A stretch of DNA of 64,000 nucleotides from Amanita rubescens (GCA_015039365.1 WION01000002.1:434001-498000), one strand, 5' to 3'. Counted from the stretch's first letter, positions 31,710-44,663 are shown. The notes: generated by a model not told the origin, from the sequence alone. Made by a program: numbers and translations.

Positions 31710-32258
31710 CTAGACAGATTTGGGTGCCTGGACCTCCTCTAACGCCTGCCTGTCTGCTTCCATGTCCTCCTCCAACCTTTCACGCTCCTCCAACAACACG
31801 TCCAGCCCAGGTAATATCTGTCCGTCTTGCCCCCTCTCGACCCCATACAGCGCCTCCATTACCTTCTCATCACGACTCCCCGTCCGCCCACTCCAAGACA
31901 CCCCATTGTTGGAAGAATTTCTCCCCCTTTCCATATCTGGCTCCATCACTTTTGGCTCCATTCTCTGACGCTGCAACTCATTTTCCAAGCGCTTCAATGT
32001 CATGAAATCAGTTTGCTGCTGTATCACTGCATCCATCGGTGCATGTCTCAAAGGCCCAACGAATGCGTCGTCAATCCTTTGCGATAGGTTCTCCAATGTT
32101 ATGAAGGTGTCTGCTTGGTGGTAGAGGGATATGAGTGCCCGCAACTTGGCCGGAGTCATAGTACTGTTCGGCCTGTTCGGCCGCACGGCGGATACATGTC
32201 TAAAACACGATCTGGCGGTGGCTGGTATGAGTCGTGGAAGCATGGTCAACGGCTGCAT
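31710..32258 (-). CDS. Putative mitochondrial protein, unknown function
   Basis: A single open frame. ATG 32258 gives MQPLTMLPRLIPATARSCFR, rich in arginine and hydroxylated residues without acids, as in a mitochondrial presequence; ATG 32297 is an alternative. The body contains KLRALISLYHQADTFITLEN followed by LSQRIDDAFV, then a charged helical region and a C-terminal coiled-coil-like segment (LLEERERLEEDMEADRQALE). I do not recognise the family. The gene lies 49 bp downstream of the acyl-CoA dehydrogenase stop on the same strand. Possible mitoribosomal or assembly role is only a guess. Confidence 0.65.
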   Translation of the reverse strand: MQPLTMLPRLIPATARSCFRHVSAVRPNRPNSTMTPAKLRALISLYHQADTFITLENLSQRIDDAFVGPLRHAPMDAVIQQQTDFMTLKRLENELQRQRMEPKVMEPDMERGRNSSNNGVSWSGRTGSRDEKVMEALYGVERGQDGQILPGLDVLLEERERLEEDMEADRQALEEVQAPKSV

Positions 32259-32306
32259 TTGGTAAACTTTATTGTAGTGTGGACCACATATGTACAAATA
32301 GGTGCA

Positions 32307-34391
32307 TTAGAGCCGTGCTTTGATTCCAGCTCTATCTAGCAATAACCTTTCCTTTCTCTTCTTCTGTGCCAATCTCTCGTGTAGGGTTTCTGCACGTTTC
32401 AACTCCTTTAAACCGACTTGTTGAATATGGACCTAGGAAAAGTTCAGCCTCAGTCTTGTCAACATGATGATTACAAACAGCATCAGGTCCCTTTAAATTG
32501 CACAATTAGTTAATTTAAGGTTCCCGGAGCGAAATACCTACATCGGCTATCCTCAGGGTTCGCAGTCCTGCCCACCGAGCTGCAAGTTCTTGGTCTTGAG
32601 ATACTCCCTCGGCGCCGAAGACCTGTATCACTCTATCAACTACATTGATAGCCATGGATGGCACTGTGAACTACATAAAATTTAGCCTGTCTGTTTCCCT
32701 TGCAATATGAATCATACTTTAGCAATTCCTATTTCTTTCATAGCTCCTTTGGCTTTATACTTGTCTATCTGCATCAAATCAATGAGGATTATACATTACA
32801 AGTTTCGTTGATTCCACGCGCCTGATGGGCAGCACTCAGTACCAACAGTCGGGCTGCTTCAACCTCCGCGCGAGTCTTAGCAATCTCAGCAACAATTGTC
32901 CCTATCTTGGGTTCTCAAATCACGTTAAAGGTAGGGAAATGCTACATACCATGTTGATGTAAGTACTTTCCGAACGTCTTTCTATTGGGGTCCGTCGCAC
33001 GCAGGACCAGTAAATCCAATGCAGCAGAAGCCGCTCCAATAGATCGCATGCAATGATGAATGCGGCCAGGCCTACGCGCATCAGTCTATCATGCATCTCA
33101 ACAGCAGCACGCACCTACCCAAGGCGGCCTTGAATGATCTGGATGATAACAGTCAGCAATCCAGACGGAATTGTGACGCTTACGCACCTCGAAGCCTCTG
33201 CCCCAACCAACGACCAAATTACTCAAAGGCACGCGGACATTATCGTAAATCACTTCGGCATGTCCCTCCGGTGCATCGTCATAACCATAAACTGACATTG
33301 GACGTATAACCCTGACTCCTGGAGCATCTGCAGGAACGATTACAATGCTTTGTTGCAGGTATGTACTTTGGTTGTTGGGGTCACTCTTTCCAAGTACCAG
33401 GTGCACTTTGGTTCGTGGGTCGCAAGCACCACTAATGAACCTGTTTGCGTATTATGGCCGTTGCAATAGAATCATAAAAAGGGATTGAACCATTTATGTC
33501 CGTTAATCACAATATCATTTCCTTCTTGGCGAATGGATGTTCGGATATTAGTAGCATCAGATGATGCAACTAGGATTAAATGAGGTGACAGCCGACATCA
33601 ATCAAGCAGTACTACACTGACCACCCTTTTCTGTCATTGAGAATGCGGACCTTATCTCGCCGTTTAGCAAGGGTATGAGCCACTTCTTCTGCTGTTCGGG
33701 GGACGCATAGCGGGCCAGGACCTCTGTCATCGAAATTAAAAACGGAAATTAGTGTGGTTCAACTAACGTACCCATATTACCAGTGTCGGGAGCGGAGCAA
33801 TTGATTACTTCGGGCGCTATGTGGCCTTCACGGCCAAGAAGTTCAGCCATGATAGCATACTGAACGAGTCATGATGTTATTTCTTATAGCATAATCCCTT
33901 GGAATGCCTCACCTCGAGGTTTGTCAGGGGAACACCAAAGTTAGGGTAGTGTGCTTTGCTCAGAAACAGGTTCCAAAGCCCCAGCCTTTTTGCCTTTTCT
34001 TTCAATTCCTCGACAATGGGTATAACCGTCTGCCAGCGCTCTTTTGGGTCAGCAGGAAGTTGGGCATGTGCCAGTCGAGTGGCAGGCCACACTTCCTCCT
34101 AATGATAATTCTTCGATACATTAATGCGTCCACGCTCACTAGCGGCGTACCTCCAAAAAACCAATTAGCGTTGCCAACGTCTCCTTGCCGTAAGGTGAGA
34201 ACTTGTCTTCAACCTATCATGAAATATTAGGTGACGTTCACAGGACAGGATGCCTTTACCATAGCCCATGAGGCTTCGGAGGTATACTGAACAATGGGAT
34301 GTTGTGCCATGACGGCCAAACCGTTGATGCAAACTTGCTCGTAATATAGCAGACCGGGGTAACCGGTAACCGGTAGAGGATTGCCGAACAT
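32307..34391 (-). CDS. Acyl-CoA dehydrogenase family protein
   Basis: Flavoenzyme of the ACAD family; catalyses alpha,beta-dehydrogenation of an acyl-CoA in beta-oxidation. Exons encode [40 protein letters not shown], a central FAD/substrate-contact segment [20 protein letters not shown] followed by [22 protein letters not shown] sequence, [36 protein letters not shown] with [19 protein letters not shown], and the C-terminal [20 protein letters not shown] followed by RTLRIADV. The length and the long N-terminal extension resemble the ACAD10/11-like group more than short-chain enzymes. Start: ATG 34391 is used here, but [12 protein letters not shown] at about 34309 is an alternative. About 10 introns. 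Peroxisome versus mitochondrion is not decided by the sequence. Confidence 0.88.
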
Positions 34392-34553
34392 TTGTTTTGG
34401 CTACTAGTACAAGCCCTCTACGTGAACTATGCTAGGTAGATAAATGTATCAATATATCAATAGTCAGCAGTTGAGATCACTATGGCATACAAATACAGCT
34501 TAAGAAAGGAACAAAATAGTGCAAGGGAAAAGCGTCCCCATTCCACGGTGGTA

Positions 34554-37500
34554 CTATTCGTGCGCTTCTGTTGAAAAATCACCAAGTATGAATGGAAGTT
34601 CTGGGTCATACCCGAATGCCCCCGGGTCAAAGCTTTGCCACAAGGCATCCTGTTCACCTGTTGAGTAGCCTCCGGGGTTGTAATTCCTTATGAATTCAAG
34701 TCCGCGGAAGGGGAGACCGGTAGCGGCAAACGATGATGATGGTGGCGTCGTAGACAGGCTAGACATTGTGTTACTTATGTCCGCCGCTTCAAATCCGGTA
34801 AATGTGCCATCCACGGGGGATGTGTATGGGTTAAATGAAGTCGTGAATGCCGTCGAATCTTGCGAGGCAGAGAACATCTCTAGGCTATGGGCATCGCCAG
34901 CGTTACTCCACTGAGAGTTTGGCTGATTCAGTGCGCTTGGCATAGAATATTCATAATCGAAGCTCGGCGATGACGAATGAACCGGAGATATTGGAGAGAT
35001 GAAATTGTTGAAACTTGTCGCCGGTTGGCTCGTATTTTCCTGGACGTTCTCAAGCACTGGCATTGCCGGAGATGGCAAATTGACAGAGGCCGGAGAACTC
35101 TGGGAACTTGATATAGTGGGATTGGACTTGGGACTGTGAAATTGTTGATAATAAGCGAGGTTTCCCCGTTCTGGCGCGTCTTCGTCATGAGCCCTTCTAC
35201 GCGAAGACGATCTGGCCCTGTGAGCAGCTGTGGTGATCTAAGCGATTGACGGAATACAGTCAAATAACAGCTCACAATCAACCCTATACGGCGAAACAGC
35301 TGCCAACCGTCTACTTGACGTGCTGGAAGTACTGGGATCACGTGAGTGATTCCTTCTGGTCCGGTTTCTGTTCATCCTCGACGGCGGTGGAATAACTGCA
35401 GATGACGTGGTAGCAATGGTCACGGAGCGTCTACGCTCAAATCTGCTCCCACCTGCACCTGAAACACCGACCGCAGGCTTATTCGATGGGCCGGCCAAGG
35501 GCGTCACATTGGCTTTGTCATTCTTATCAATTGCATCAGTTGCAGTAGCTGTTAATTCCACAAGAAGTTCCTTGCATTTCCGCGCCCCCGGCCAATGTCC
35601 TTCCCAACTTTCCAGGGCGGATAGAGTGCTTTTTGCCTCGTCCATTGCTGCAGATGCAGCACGGGGTTCAGGTACATGCATGGCATACAGTAGCAATATG
35701 ACAGCGGAACTGAACAATTGCTGAATGAAGAAAGCCAGATGGTGCGACGGAGGGACCACATGCTTCATGGACGGTGCAAGTCGAATACAGGAGCGAGCAG
35801 AAGAGACAGCTTTTGCCGTTGACCTTGCCGTTACCACTTGGTCTCGTTTGACCGGCAGAAAATTGCGGTGAAGAGTGGTTAGCACAGAGTAATAGTGACT
35901 ACATAACACAGCACCCATCGAGACTTGCTCTTCCGTTTCAGATGATGACTTGAAAACGACGGGCAGTTCATCACACCATTTTGTCAGTTCGACGTCAAGG
36001 TTCTCAACTGTATGTTGAAGTTCAGCTCTTTTCTCCACCTCCAAATATTCTTTGCAATTATCCAATGCATAAACTTGTCGCAGGACGCGGCCAGCGATTT
36101 CGTACAATTTGACGAGCGCAACTGTGCCAGCCAGAAGAGGTGGATGCCTCTGATTCAATGCAGCACCCATGAAGTACTGCTGCAACTGATCATCATCAAC
36201 TTCTGCGGGCATTTCGACATCGCAGTCTGTGTCATTGATGCCGAGAGGCCTTCCGAGGGCTAACGCAAGCATGCGATCTAAGGTGTATACGCCCCACCAT
36301 ATTTTTCGACGTGTCTCTTTTTCAATAGCCGAGACTAGCAGTCTCTTGGGGGAACGCTTGGCAAGAGTGAGAATACAGACTAGCCCCATATCGCCGTGAC
36401 TTACATGAAGACCGAGATCTTGGCCATACCGAACAGCTTGTCCCACCAGTATCCAAGCTTGAGGTAAACAGTTCACAGAGCATAAAAACGACGACAATAA
36501 AATAAAACATTGCACATGTGCCACTTGCGTTCTGGGATGGCTGATGTATTGCAGCACCAAGGCACTACGTTGGTCGTTAGGTCAGCTGATATCGCATGAT
36601 CGTCATTAAAAACTGACCGTTCATAATAGATCATACCCATGCCACCCTCGTCAATTCGATCATCCGTTGTTAACCTAGAATCGTTCACGAGAGGGGCAGC
36701 ACAGGCGAAGACAGCAAAAACAAGAGATAAAAAGCCAGCTTGGGAGTGAACAAATCGAAGATTATCCTTGTTGTCCATGAGGTGATGATATTGCTCGTGG
36801 AATGAGGGCTTGTCGATCACTGGCATGAGGAAGTGAAGCCGTGTAAAATAAGCCTCTACCTGTGGTAAAGAGACTGAGCGGTAAAATTAAGAGACCGTAG
36901 GTTAACTACATACTAATTTGTCTGCAAGATCCCTCTCTGGGTATTCTACATCTTCAGGACCAGGAAGTGCACGAATTTTGCCAAAGAAAACTGAGGCAGG
37001 AAAATATAACTTATTGATACTGGGTCCCGGTGCAAGAGGATCTTCTTCGACAGGTGATATTCGATGCAACGGTGAGGTCGTCATAGCCCTGAACGACTGT
37101 ATCAGCGACATGGTAGAGGAACCACCAATCCAGCGCATATGCCCATATTCATCTAGTGCTAGCTGTCCAAACGATTCGCTGACATCGTCCTCGGTCTTGA
37201 TAGGCGTAGAAGGTTCAGAAATTTGTTCTTTCGACCCGGGTGAAGGTGCGAATGCAGTTGAGATAGCTTTATCAGGTCCTGAAACAGCACTCGCTGTCGC
37301 AGCAGTGGAATTTGCGGAGGGGCCTAGCTGCTCAAGAACAGGTGCTATCTGAGTGAACAGCGATTCCATATGTAATAGGCGTGCTTCAAGCTCCTGCACA
37401 TACCTGTTAAGATTGTAAGATGCACGACGTCGCGAGACTACGAAAGCGAAGCGTACTGTCTGCTCAAGGCTGCTCTATCTTTGGTTTGGAGCCATGTACA

Positions 37501-37784
37501 CTGGGAGCTTGACGCAGAACACTGGGAGCATGTCGGCTCGCATCCATCGCATTTGATCTTTTTCCGGCTGTGAATATGCAGTGATCACATTATGACATGT
37601 AGGAGGGATAAAGACGATGTGCCTTCTAAGGCGGTGCATACCGGCAACTCTCGCATGCCCTCCATACTCGCCTCCGCTGCAATTGTATCGGCTTCTGGCC
37701 AGTATCTGGAGGCAACGGTTCGTCTTCAATACGTTTTTTCTTAGTTTGGTGGGTCATGGATGTTGGTTCATCCCCCTTCGCCAT
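34554..37784 (-). CDS. Zn2Cys6 transcription factor with fungal-specific regulatory domain
   Basis: Putative pol II regulator. The binuclear zinc cluster CESCRRKKIKCDGCEPTC and CSQCSASSSQC is split by an intron after CESCR near 37620-37570. A linker and coiled coil follow (YVQELEARLLHMESLFTQIA), then a serine-rich region. The Fungal_trans domain runs from FLMPVIDKPSFHEQYHHL to ETRRKIWWGVYTLDRMLALA and GRPLGINDTDCDVEMP. A long serine- and proline-rich tail ends LPFILGDFSTEAHE and may be an activation domain. Start is MAKGDEPTSM at 37784; a longer frame begins at 37868. Domain order resembles xylanolytic-activator-type regulators, but target genes cannot be inferred from its neighbours. Confidence 0.88.
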
Positions 37785-38282
37785 GAAAAGAGTACAAAGG
37801 TTTGAGAGGGTGGTTGTTAGACGAAACTCTACGAGACAGCCAGCTGCTAGATTAAGGATCCCGGTCACGTGTGGCTTTCGCCTCGGATAAGGTGGAATTT
37901 CTTGGCTATTTCTGAGTAAAACGCTCTTGAAACGAGCGAGGCGTAGATCGAGACAAGCAGTTTGAATGCTTCAGAAAAAGGCAAGGGGATTTTGAATCCG
38001 TTTTTGATGTACCACGTTGTAAATGTCACTACTCATTACGTCCTTGGACGAACCGAAAGCGGAGATAACGTCAAATTTACTCAAAAAATGTGTTACAAAT
38101 TCGGAAACGATTACTTGTCCAGTTGCTGAGTTAGGCGCACACACTGCGCCCGCCGTTGACTTGGATCTCTTTAAGTACATTACGGGCCGAGACAACTTAC
38201 CATTGCCACGCGCACGTGCGATTGTTTGGAACCTGACGTGCTCCAACCAAACATCGACCTGCTCAAATTGTATTCTATAATA
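37785..38282. other. Divergent intergenic region
   Basis: 498 bp between the zinc-cluster gene and the PABPN1-like gene, presumably both promoters. The minus-strand frame 37971-38372 overlaps the PABPN1 start and has no family features, so it is not called. Confidence 0.5.
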
Positions 38283-39127
38283 ATGGCCGACGTCGAGACA
38301 ACTCATCCTCCTATGGCCACCAGCGACGCTATCATTGACGATGGAGAAGAGGCCGAATCGAAGGCACGTCATTCTGCTGCACGGACTTGAATGTCACATT
38401 CACGTCCTTACAGGAAATTATGCTCATGAAGCAGAGGGTGGAAGAAATGGAGAGAGAGGCTAAAAAACTTCGCGAGCTACAAGCCGCTGCAGAACAGGCA
38501 AGCGCCGCATCCGGAGGAGAGAATGGTGATCCACTTTTGGAGGGTGAGGATAAAGCCATGGCCGACAACCGTAGTGTATATGTTGGAAATGTCAGCGTTT
38601 ATACCCCTCTTTCCAGAAGCATGATCTCACCTTGCTTCTAAGGTTGACTATGGAGCAACTCCGGAGGAAATCCAAGGGCATTTTCAAGCTTGCGGCACGA
38701 TCAACCGAGTAACTATACTTTGCGACAAGTTCACGGGACATCCAAAGGGGTGGGTCCACCGCTCTATTTAGTCCATGCTTAACTCATCGTTCTGAAGGTA
38801 CGCATATGTAGAATTTGCAGAGCCCGAGCACATCGATGCTGCACTAGCTATGGATAATTCTCTGTTCCGTGGCAGGCTCATAAAAGTGGGTTTAACCTGT
38901 ATGAATTGCACCAATCAAGTTTATGCTGGTCATTAGGTCACTGCGAAGCGAACGAACATCCCTGGCTTCAACCGCGGTCGAGGTCGAGGTCGAGGGGGCT
39001 ACAGGGGGGGTTATCGCGGTTACGCAGGATTTAGTCCATATAGTAGGGGCCGCGGACGGTGGGTTATTTGTTCATTTTGCGAACTGCCGCTAACGCCAAA
39101 AACAGAGGCAGAGGCCGTGGCTATTAA
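38283..39127 (+). CDS. Nuclear poly(A)-binding protein 2-like RRM protein
   Basis: Homologue of PABPN1, which binds nascent poly(A) tails in the nucleus. [20 protein letters not shown] is followed by a coiled coil ([20 protein letters not shown]). One RRM follows with RNP2-like SVYVGNVDYGAT and RNP1 GYAYVEFA, and partner motifs [20 protein letters not shown] and [12 protein letters not shown]. An RGG/GYRGG-rich tail ends at 39127. Acidic N-terminus, coiled coil, RRM and Arg-rich tail in this order is the PABPN1 layout. Five or so introns; the first appears to use a GC donor (AAG|GCACGT near 38363) with AG acceptor before GAAATTATG. Confidence 0.9.
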
Positions 39128-39296
39128 TTGACGATAATGGAGCTGTTGGGTAGTTTGCGACTCGATTTATCTGGTGTCATGCACATACTCTACTTCTCTA
39201 GTCATTTTTTATTCGAGGATAGTAGTACATAAGACTCGGCTCATGCCGTAACAAACTAAGCGTGTGACGAGGTTCAAGCATTCTCCTCGCGCCGCA

Positions 39297-39794
39297 ATGC
39301 TCCAAAATCTCTGGCGGCTGTCCGCCCGCCTGATGTCGACAGCTACTGCCTATCCGTTCTCAAAGTCCGCGCTCATGCCTCCCGCACCAGTCATTCGGAA
39401 ACCAAAAGCACTGAAGGCCGGTAGGGGACTAATGGAGCATTTACGCCAGACACTACCCGCACCAGAAAAACAAAAGATGATCCATGCATTGTTCTCGAGG
39501 CGTTCACCAAATCACCTTCAACCCGGCTCTGTCATTACCGTAACATCGGAACACGCGCCAACCACCTTCACAGGTGTACTGCTCGCCATCCGTCGTCGCG
39601 GGCCAGATACATCATTCACCGTTCGTAACATCATTCAGAGGACAGGGGTGGAGATGCAGTTTTTTGTGGCTTCCCCCCATCTCAAAGATATTAAACTAGT
39701 CAAAAAACCACCAAAGGGGCGGATGCGTAGAGCAAAACTGTACTACCTGAGGGACTCGCCAGAGAAAATGAGTGCAATTGCCAGTAGCAGGTGA
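39297..39794 (+). CDS. Mitochondrial ribosomal protein bL19m
   Basis: Large-subunit mitoribosome protein (yeast Img1 is the relative). ATG 39297 gives MLQNLWRLSARLMSTATAYP, a typical cleavable matrix presequence; an upstream in-frame ATG at 39264 is less likely. The L19 core includes LQPGSVITVTSEHAP, FTGVLLAIRRRGPDTSFTVR, IIQRTGVEMQFFVASPHLKD and RRAKLYYLRD. A single exon of 165 codons, a normal length for fungi. Confidence 0.9.
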   Translation: MLQNLWRLSARLMSTATAYPFSKSALMPPAPVIRKPKALKAGRGLMEHLRQTLPAPEKQKMIHALFSRRSPNHLQPGSVITVTSEHAPTTFTGVLLAIRRRGPDTSFTVRNIIQRTGVEMQFFVASPHLKDIKLVKKPPKGRMRRAKLYYLRDSPEKMSAIASSR

Positions 39795-39986
39795 TGGTGG
39801 ATAAACGTATGTCTCTACAAAACTGGTGCGCAGCTTAAACTAATCAATTTTTCAGAAGGATGGGAAGTATGGTTGAGAAAGAGAAGGTGCACGTAGATAA
39901 CTTGGATCGTATGTAGACCTGCGGAGATCGAAACAGAGGCATACGGATGCCTCGTTGTCTTGACCCGTCACTTTATTACATTTACA

Positions 39987-41739
39987 ATGCCTTCTAGTAA
40001 ATCCCGTTCACTTCGTGAACTTGCTTTCCGTATCACAAAACGTAACTCATCTCCAGGCCCTCCTTCACCCACCTTCTCCGAAGCAACCAATGCATCTACT
40101 GTCATGTTTGGCCCAGGCGGTCCAGAGAAGATCATTACTCGCTCCAACCTGAAGACGAGTATCCAGTCATTAGATGATGTAAGCTTAAACTGTTTAAGTG
40201 CATTCAGAGGGGGTCTAAGCAAGTTTTGAGTAGCTAGTTAGCACATGTGCTAATTACCGTGCGGCGCTTGTTACTATGTCCAAAGCTACGGCCGCCTTTG
40301 CTGACGCCATGGAAAGATGCAGCGGGTAAACACTTGCATTTTCTCTTTCTCTCGGTCGCATCTCATTCATTCATTCAGACTGAAAGGACCTTCTTACGAG
40401 GCTAGTACCCGGCTACAGGCTGCATCCGGCGTCCACCATCTCATTGGAAACCAATGGCATGTATTGGTGAGCTTGAGTCAGTCCTCCATATATTCGTCAT
40501 CTGATGCGTTGTCGCCATACAGTCAGACGCATTGGATAAGAAGTTTGAAAAGCCTCTGCGTCAGCATCTTGAGACATATCGTACAATAGTAATGGTAAAG
40601 TGTCGCGTTTCTCAAGAGTGAACTTGCGTGACCTTTTATTTGTCAGGAACGTTCAACGACTTACGAGCGCGCACTACGCGAGAAAAGTCAAATTATTCGT
40701 GATACCGAGGCCCGTAACATGAACAGAAAGGAGCGAAGTAAGTCAACATAGCTTCTCGTAATGCACTTGACAACTAAACAGTTCAGATTTGCAGATTTTC
40801 AGAGAGGCACTGACCATATTACAAAGACAAGTGGATGAACTAGATGAGCTAAAAGCAGCTCATTATCAGGAAATTATCGAGCACGAGGAAGAAGTATGGG
40901 ATGTCGTCCAAGGAAAGGTAAGTCCTGCAGCACTTCTTTCAATTAACCCCATAAATATCCGCCTAGATCTGCATAGCCGTACGCTCTACGATGGACGTTT
41001 TCGACAGGGTTACGGCAAAAGCGTATGTACCTTCATTGATGACATTTTATACTTAACCAAAATCTTTAGTATGGATCCGGTCATCGAACCCATGTTGCAA
41101 TCTGTCCCTGATCCTTTCGACTCTTATGGACCCCCACAATCTGAAGATCAGATATTTAGTATTCTAGCACCACTGTCGATTATGGCAAATGCATCCACAT
41201 CATGCCCCTCGACCCCCACCCCTGAACGCAATTCAATGGTGCCGCTTCCAGCATCGTCTAGCTCTAAAATTGCTTCCTGGCTTCCTATTACGGGGAGTAG
41301 TCCTGCCTCGCCCACAGAATCATCAGAGTGGATGCCTACGTCAACTCAAGCCCAGCCCACGTTATCACCGTTGACACGACGAGACTTAGTTCCTTTGCCC
41401 TCGCCGCCCCGGAAAGCAGAGTCTAAATTACGATCTATTCTTTCATCTATCGATGAGTCACAATCACGCCTAGAAAATACTGGCCTCACGTCTTCGAGTG
41501 ACACGATGCCGCCTCCCACAAATGGGAGAGTGGAACAAGCAGACCATTCTCCCGAACACGAGTGGGGTTTTGCACCCGTACATTTGCAGTATGAAGACAC
41601 CAATGACAGCAATATGACCCCTCGAAATAGCTATCTTTTCACCTCTCACCTCCCTCCTGCGATGCCAACGAGCCTACCTCCGGCATCGAACAATAATTAC
41701 GTTTCTGATAATGCAATCTATGGGATCGATACTCCATAG
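39987..41739 (+). CDS. IVY1: Ivy1-like BAR-domain phospholipid-binding protein
   Basis: Relative of yeast Ivy1, a vacuolar-membrane protein that binds phospholipids, Ypt7/Rab7 and Vps33. ATG 39987 begins MPSSKSRSLRELAFRITKRN. The I-BAR-like helical core is spread over several exons: LSKATAAFADAMERC-type sequence near 40270-40320, LKGPSYEASTRLQAASGVHH, LDKKFEKPLRQHLETYRTIV, ERSTTYERALREKSQIIRDT, EARNMNRKERNLQIFREALT and HYQEIIEHEEEVWDVVQGK. A serine/proline-rich tail follows from about 41100 and ends at 41739. The tail may be a regulatory disordered region. Introns lie near 40180-40300, 40320-40380, 40590-40650, 40740-40790 and 41020-41070. Confidence 0.85.
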
Positions 41740-41850
41740 TTCGGGTATCTTTACATACGGAATGGCCATTGTTTACCTCAGACATTCGCGCTGAAAAGTT
41801 ATGTTATTTTTCGTCTTTCATGGATGTAATGAATGTGCAAGTCAGAATAT

Positions 41851-44553
41851 TCACCTGCTTGATTGGGGAAGGATGTTATACTGTTCCAGAACATCGCGCT
41901 TGACAGGAGCAGGACTTTTGAACAGGAGGTCTGTTCCTGTTCCTGTTTTTGGGAAAGCAATAACATCTCTGATAGATTGAGAACCACAAAGCATGGCCAT
42001 TATTCGATCTAAACCTGGTAAACCTGTAAGTTTTTCTAAATTTAATACGTGTAGTACTATTAGACATGTACCAAGGGCAATTCCACCATGTGGTGGGGCA
42101 CCACATCGCAAAGCGTGTAGCAGGTGGTCAAAAGGGGCTTTCTCCTGGTCCTCTAACTGGAATCGGTGAGTATGGTGTCATCAGAAGACAGGGTCAAGTG
42201 CAACACGACCTCTAGAATGTTGGTGAATATATAATCTTGCATTTCCGCATCATGTATTCGCACAGAACCACCACCAATTTCAACGCCATTGAGCACTAGA
42301 TCATAATGTTGTGCTCTAACCTATCATCCAAGTCAGCAACCAAACCATAACTTAAGTACAGCCAGAAGGATTGTAAGAATTACGATGCAGGGACGCGGCT
42401 ATCGACGGGGAGCGGAAGCAGAACGTACCACTTCGATGTCCCGGCGGTATAAGGCATCGATATCTTCCCAAATGGGCGCCGTAAATGGATGATGGGTACT
42501 GCTCCATCTGCCTCGAGCCAAGAAATCTTTATCCACATCAGCGCGTGTGAACAATGGGAATTCCGTGATCCATAGAAAGTGGGGTTCCTTGTTAATGGTA
42601 AAACGACCTGAAAAAGTATTGGTCATGGTCCCTGAGGGTAATTTCGTGGCTTCTTACCACGTTCCTGTGACATCTCTGACAATCTGAGTCTCAGTCTACC
42701 GAGAGCAGTAGATCCGCCCTGGATAATTGAGCCGGCATTTATCGAGATCCTGGTTGACATACCTTGGCCCTTTTTGACCTACGCGCCAACCAGACATCAT
42801 CACCAAATTGTAATTTCAATACCTTGTTAACGTCCGAAAGATCGTATTCATTTGGTTCGTCCGATAATGAATCAATAATGGTATTCCGAGTAAGCCACGC
42901 TTTGGCATTCCCCGGCATAAAAACAACCTTTTCCTGCCATGATGTCAGGGTTGAATGTTATTATAACCTTCAAGCAAACGAACGAGGTTAGGTTCGGAAT
43001 TTATACTCCTAGACGCTTTAATGAAATGCGAATCATCAACTTGATGAACAATGATGCATTCTAGCACCTCATCGGTTGCCGCAAGGGACGTTTGGTGTTT
43101 AGCTGGTAAGAATGCTGTTACATCTGTTATCTGAAGGAAAGTTAATGAAAAGAAGCTACAGCATCCGATGGGAAGCACAAACGTGAAGACCGAACCGTGT
43201 GTCAGGCTTATCTGAGCCATACTGGCGGACGCTTGAGCAATGCATAGGAAGCGCAATCAAAGTAGCTCACCCGCGACATAGCTTCGTCGTAAGTTATAAC
43301 CATAAACTTGTCAGGAAGCACAATCCCTTCCACCCGATGCCAAATTTCACGTATGAGTCTTTCTGTTACGTTACGCACCTCCAAGCCACCCAACCTCCAA
43401 CCATCCTTAGCCTGTAGGGTATGCGAATTCCCCCACGAAACAAAGCCCATCTCTATGTCTATTTGGGTGAACTCTGGCTGCCGATCTTTACGACCATCTT
43501 CATCACGGAAACATTTGGCAATCTGATAATATTTGTCAATAGCGCCGGAGCAGATCAGAAGCTGCTTCGGTTGCTGTGGAGACTGCTGGAGGGCATAGAA
43601 CTTGGGATCCGCTGAAGACGATCCAGGTGTATCCATATTCAATAATCGTGTCGGCACGATGAACTCCCTCGCACCCTCAGGTGATGACCGTAAAAGTACA
43701 GGAGTCTCGACTTCAACGAAATCTAAATCCATAACGTATTTCATTTTCAACAGACCAGTAAAGCAATTAAAACGTACCCTGTTCGTGGAGAACATTACGG
43801 ACGAGATGCGTGACTTTGCTCCTTAGTTTCAGATTATTGGATAATGGTGTGCGCCGCAAGTCCAAATAACGATATCGAAGTCTGAGATCTTCATTTGCCT
43901 GATGAATCATTTAACCTGAAGGTTAATCATGGAAATGAGGCACTCAGACGAGATGATATGGATTGGATGGCAAAAAAGGAAGATCTATTGCTGGGTTAAG
44001 AAGAGTAAAGTTTTCGACTCGCACATCAATTTCCCCGGTTGGCCCCTTGTCGCAAGGGATTAGTCAATCAGTGATCTCTGTTTTAAAAATCTCACACACA
44101 GGCCGTCGAGCGTTTTCGGGTCGCATAAGAACTGTGCCTTCGATCAAAACGGTGGATTCCACGGGTACTTCCGCAAGTGCGGCAGCTAAATCAGGACGGC
44201 CCTCGGAGTGGTCAACAATGAGTTGCGTGGTTCCATAGGAATCCTTGAGAGGGAAAAAAGAGATGTGCCTTCCTTTCCTTGAATAGAACATGAGTAAGGA
44301 ACTAAATGGAAAGAGTCACGATCACCGCTCGGGAAGCAACCAGCCGGCGAGCACAGCACGCGAGCCAACGTCGGTGGCGCAGAGAGAGCCGCAGTCATGG
44401 GTACGAGCGGCATATGGAGCTAATGGAGGTTAGTCAAGCGCGGGAAAGGAAAAAAAAAAAGAAAAAGATACCGGAATGAGCGGGGAGAGAAAGGAAGCGT
44501 GAGGAAGCGAAGGACAAAGAATGTCTAGTGATGGCACGGAGTAGGAAGAGCAT
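41851..44553 (-). CDS. MSD1: Mitochondrial aspartyl-tRNA synthetase
   Basis: Bacterial-type class IIb AspRS that charges mitochondrial tRNA-Asp. The start is placed at ATG 44553, encoding [20 protein letters not shown], a strong matrix presequence. An intron near 44425-44477 joins it to RTHDCGSL, then [29 protein letters not shown], the motif 1 region, motif 2-type [39 protein letters not shown], and motif 3-like [37 protein letters not shown]. The stop at 41851 follows NILPQSSR. There are many introns (at least eight). The start was chosen because the closer ATGs at 44413/44398 are in another frame and lack THxCG. Divergent from the F-box-like gene, 110 bp apart. Confidence 0.9.
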
Positions 44554-44663
44554 GGGGAATGAAAGAGATGAGGGTTACTACCCTGCACAACTACTCACGG
44601 CGATCATTTTTCAATCGAATATATATACTTTACTATCATCATGTCCAATCTTCCTCCATAACA

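Noticed and set aside
37971..38372. 133-codon minus-strand frame
   Set aside because: It overlaps the start of the PABPN1-like gene on the other strand and shows no domain or conserved pattern.
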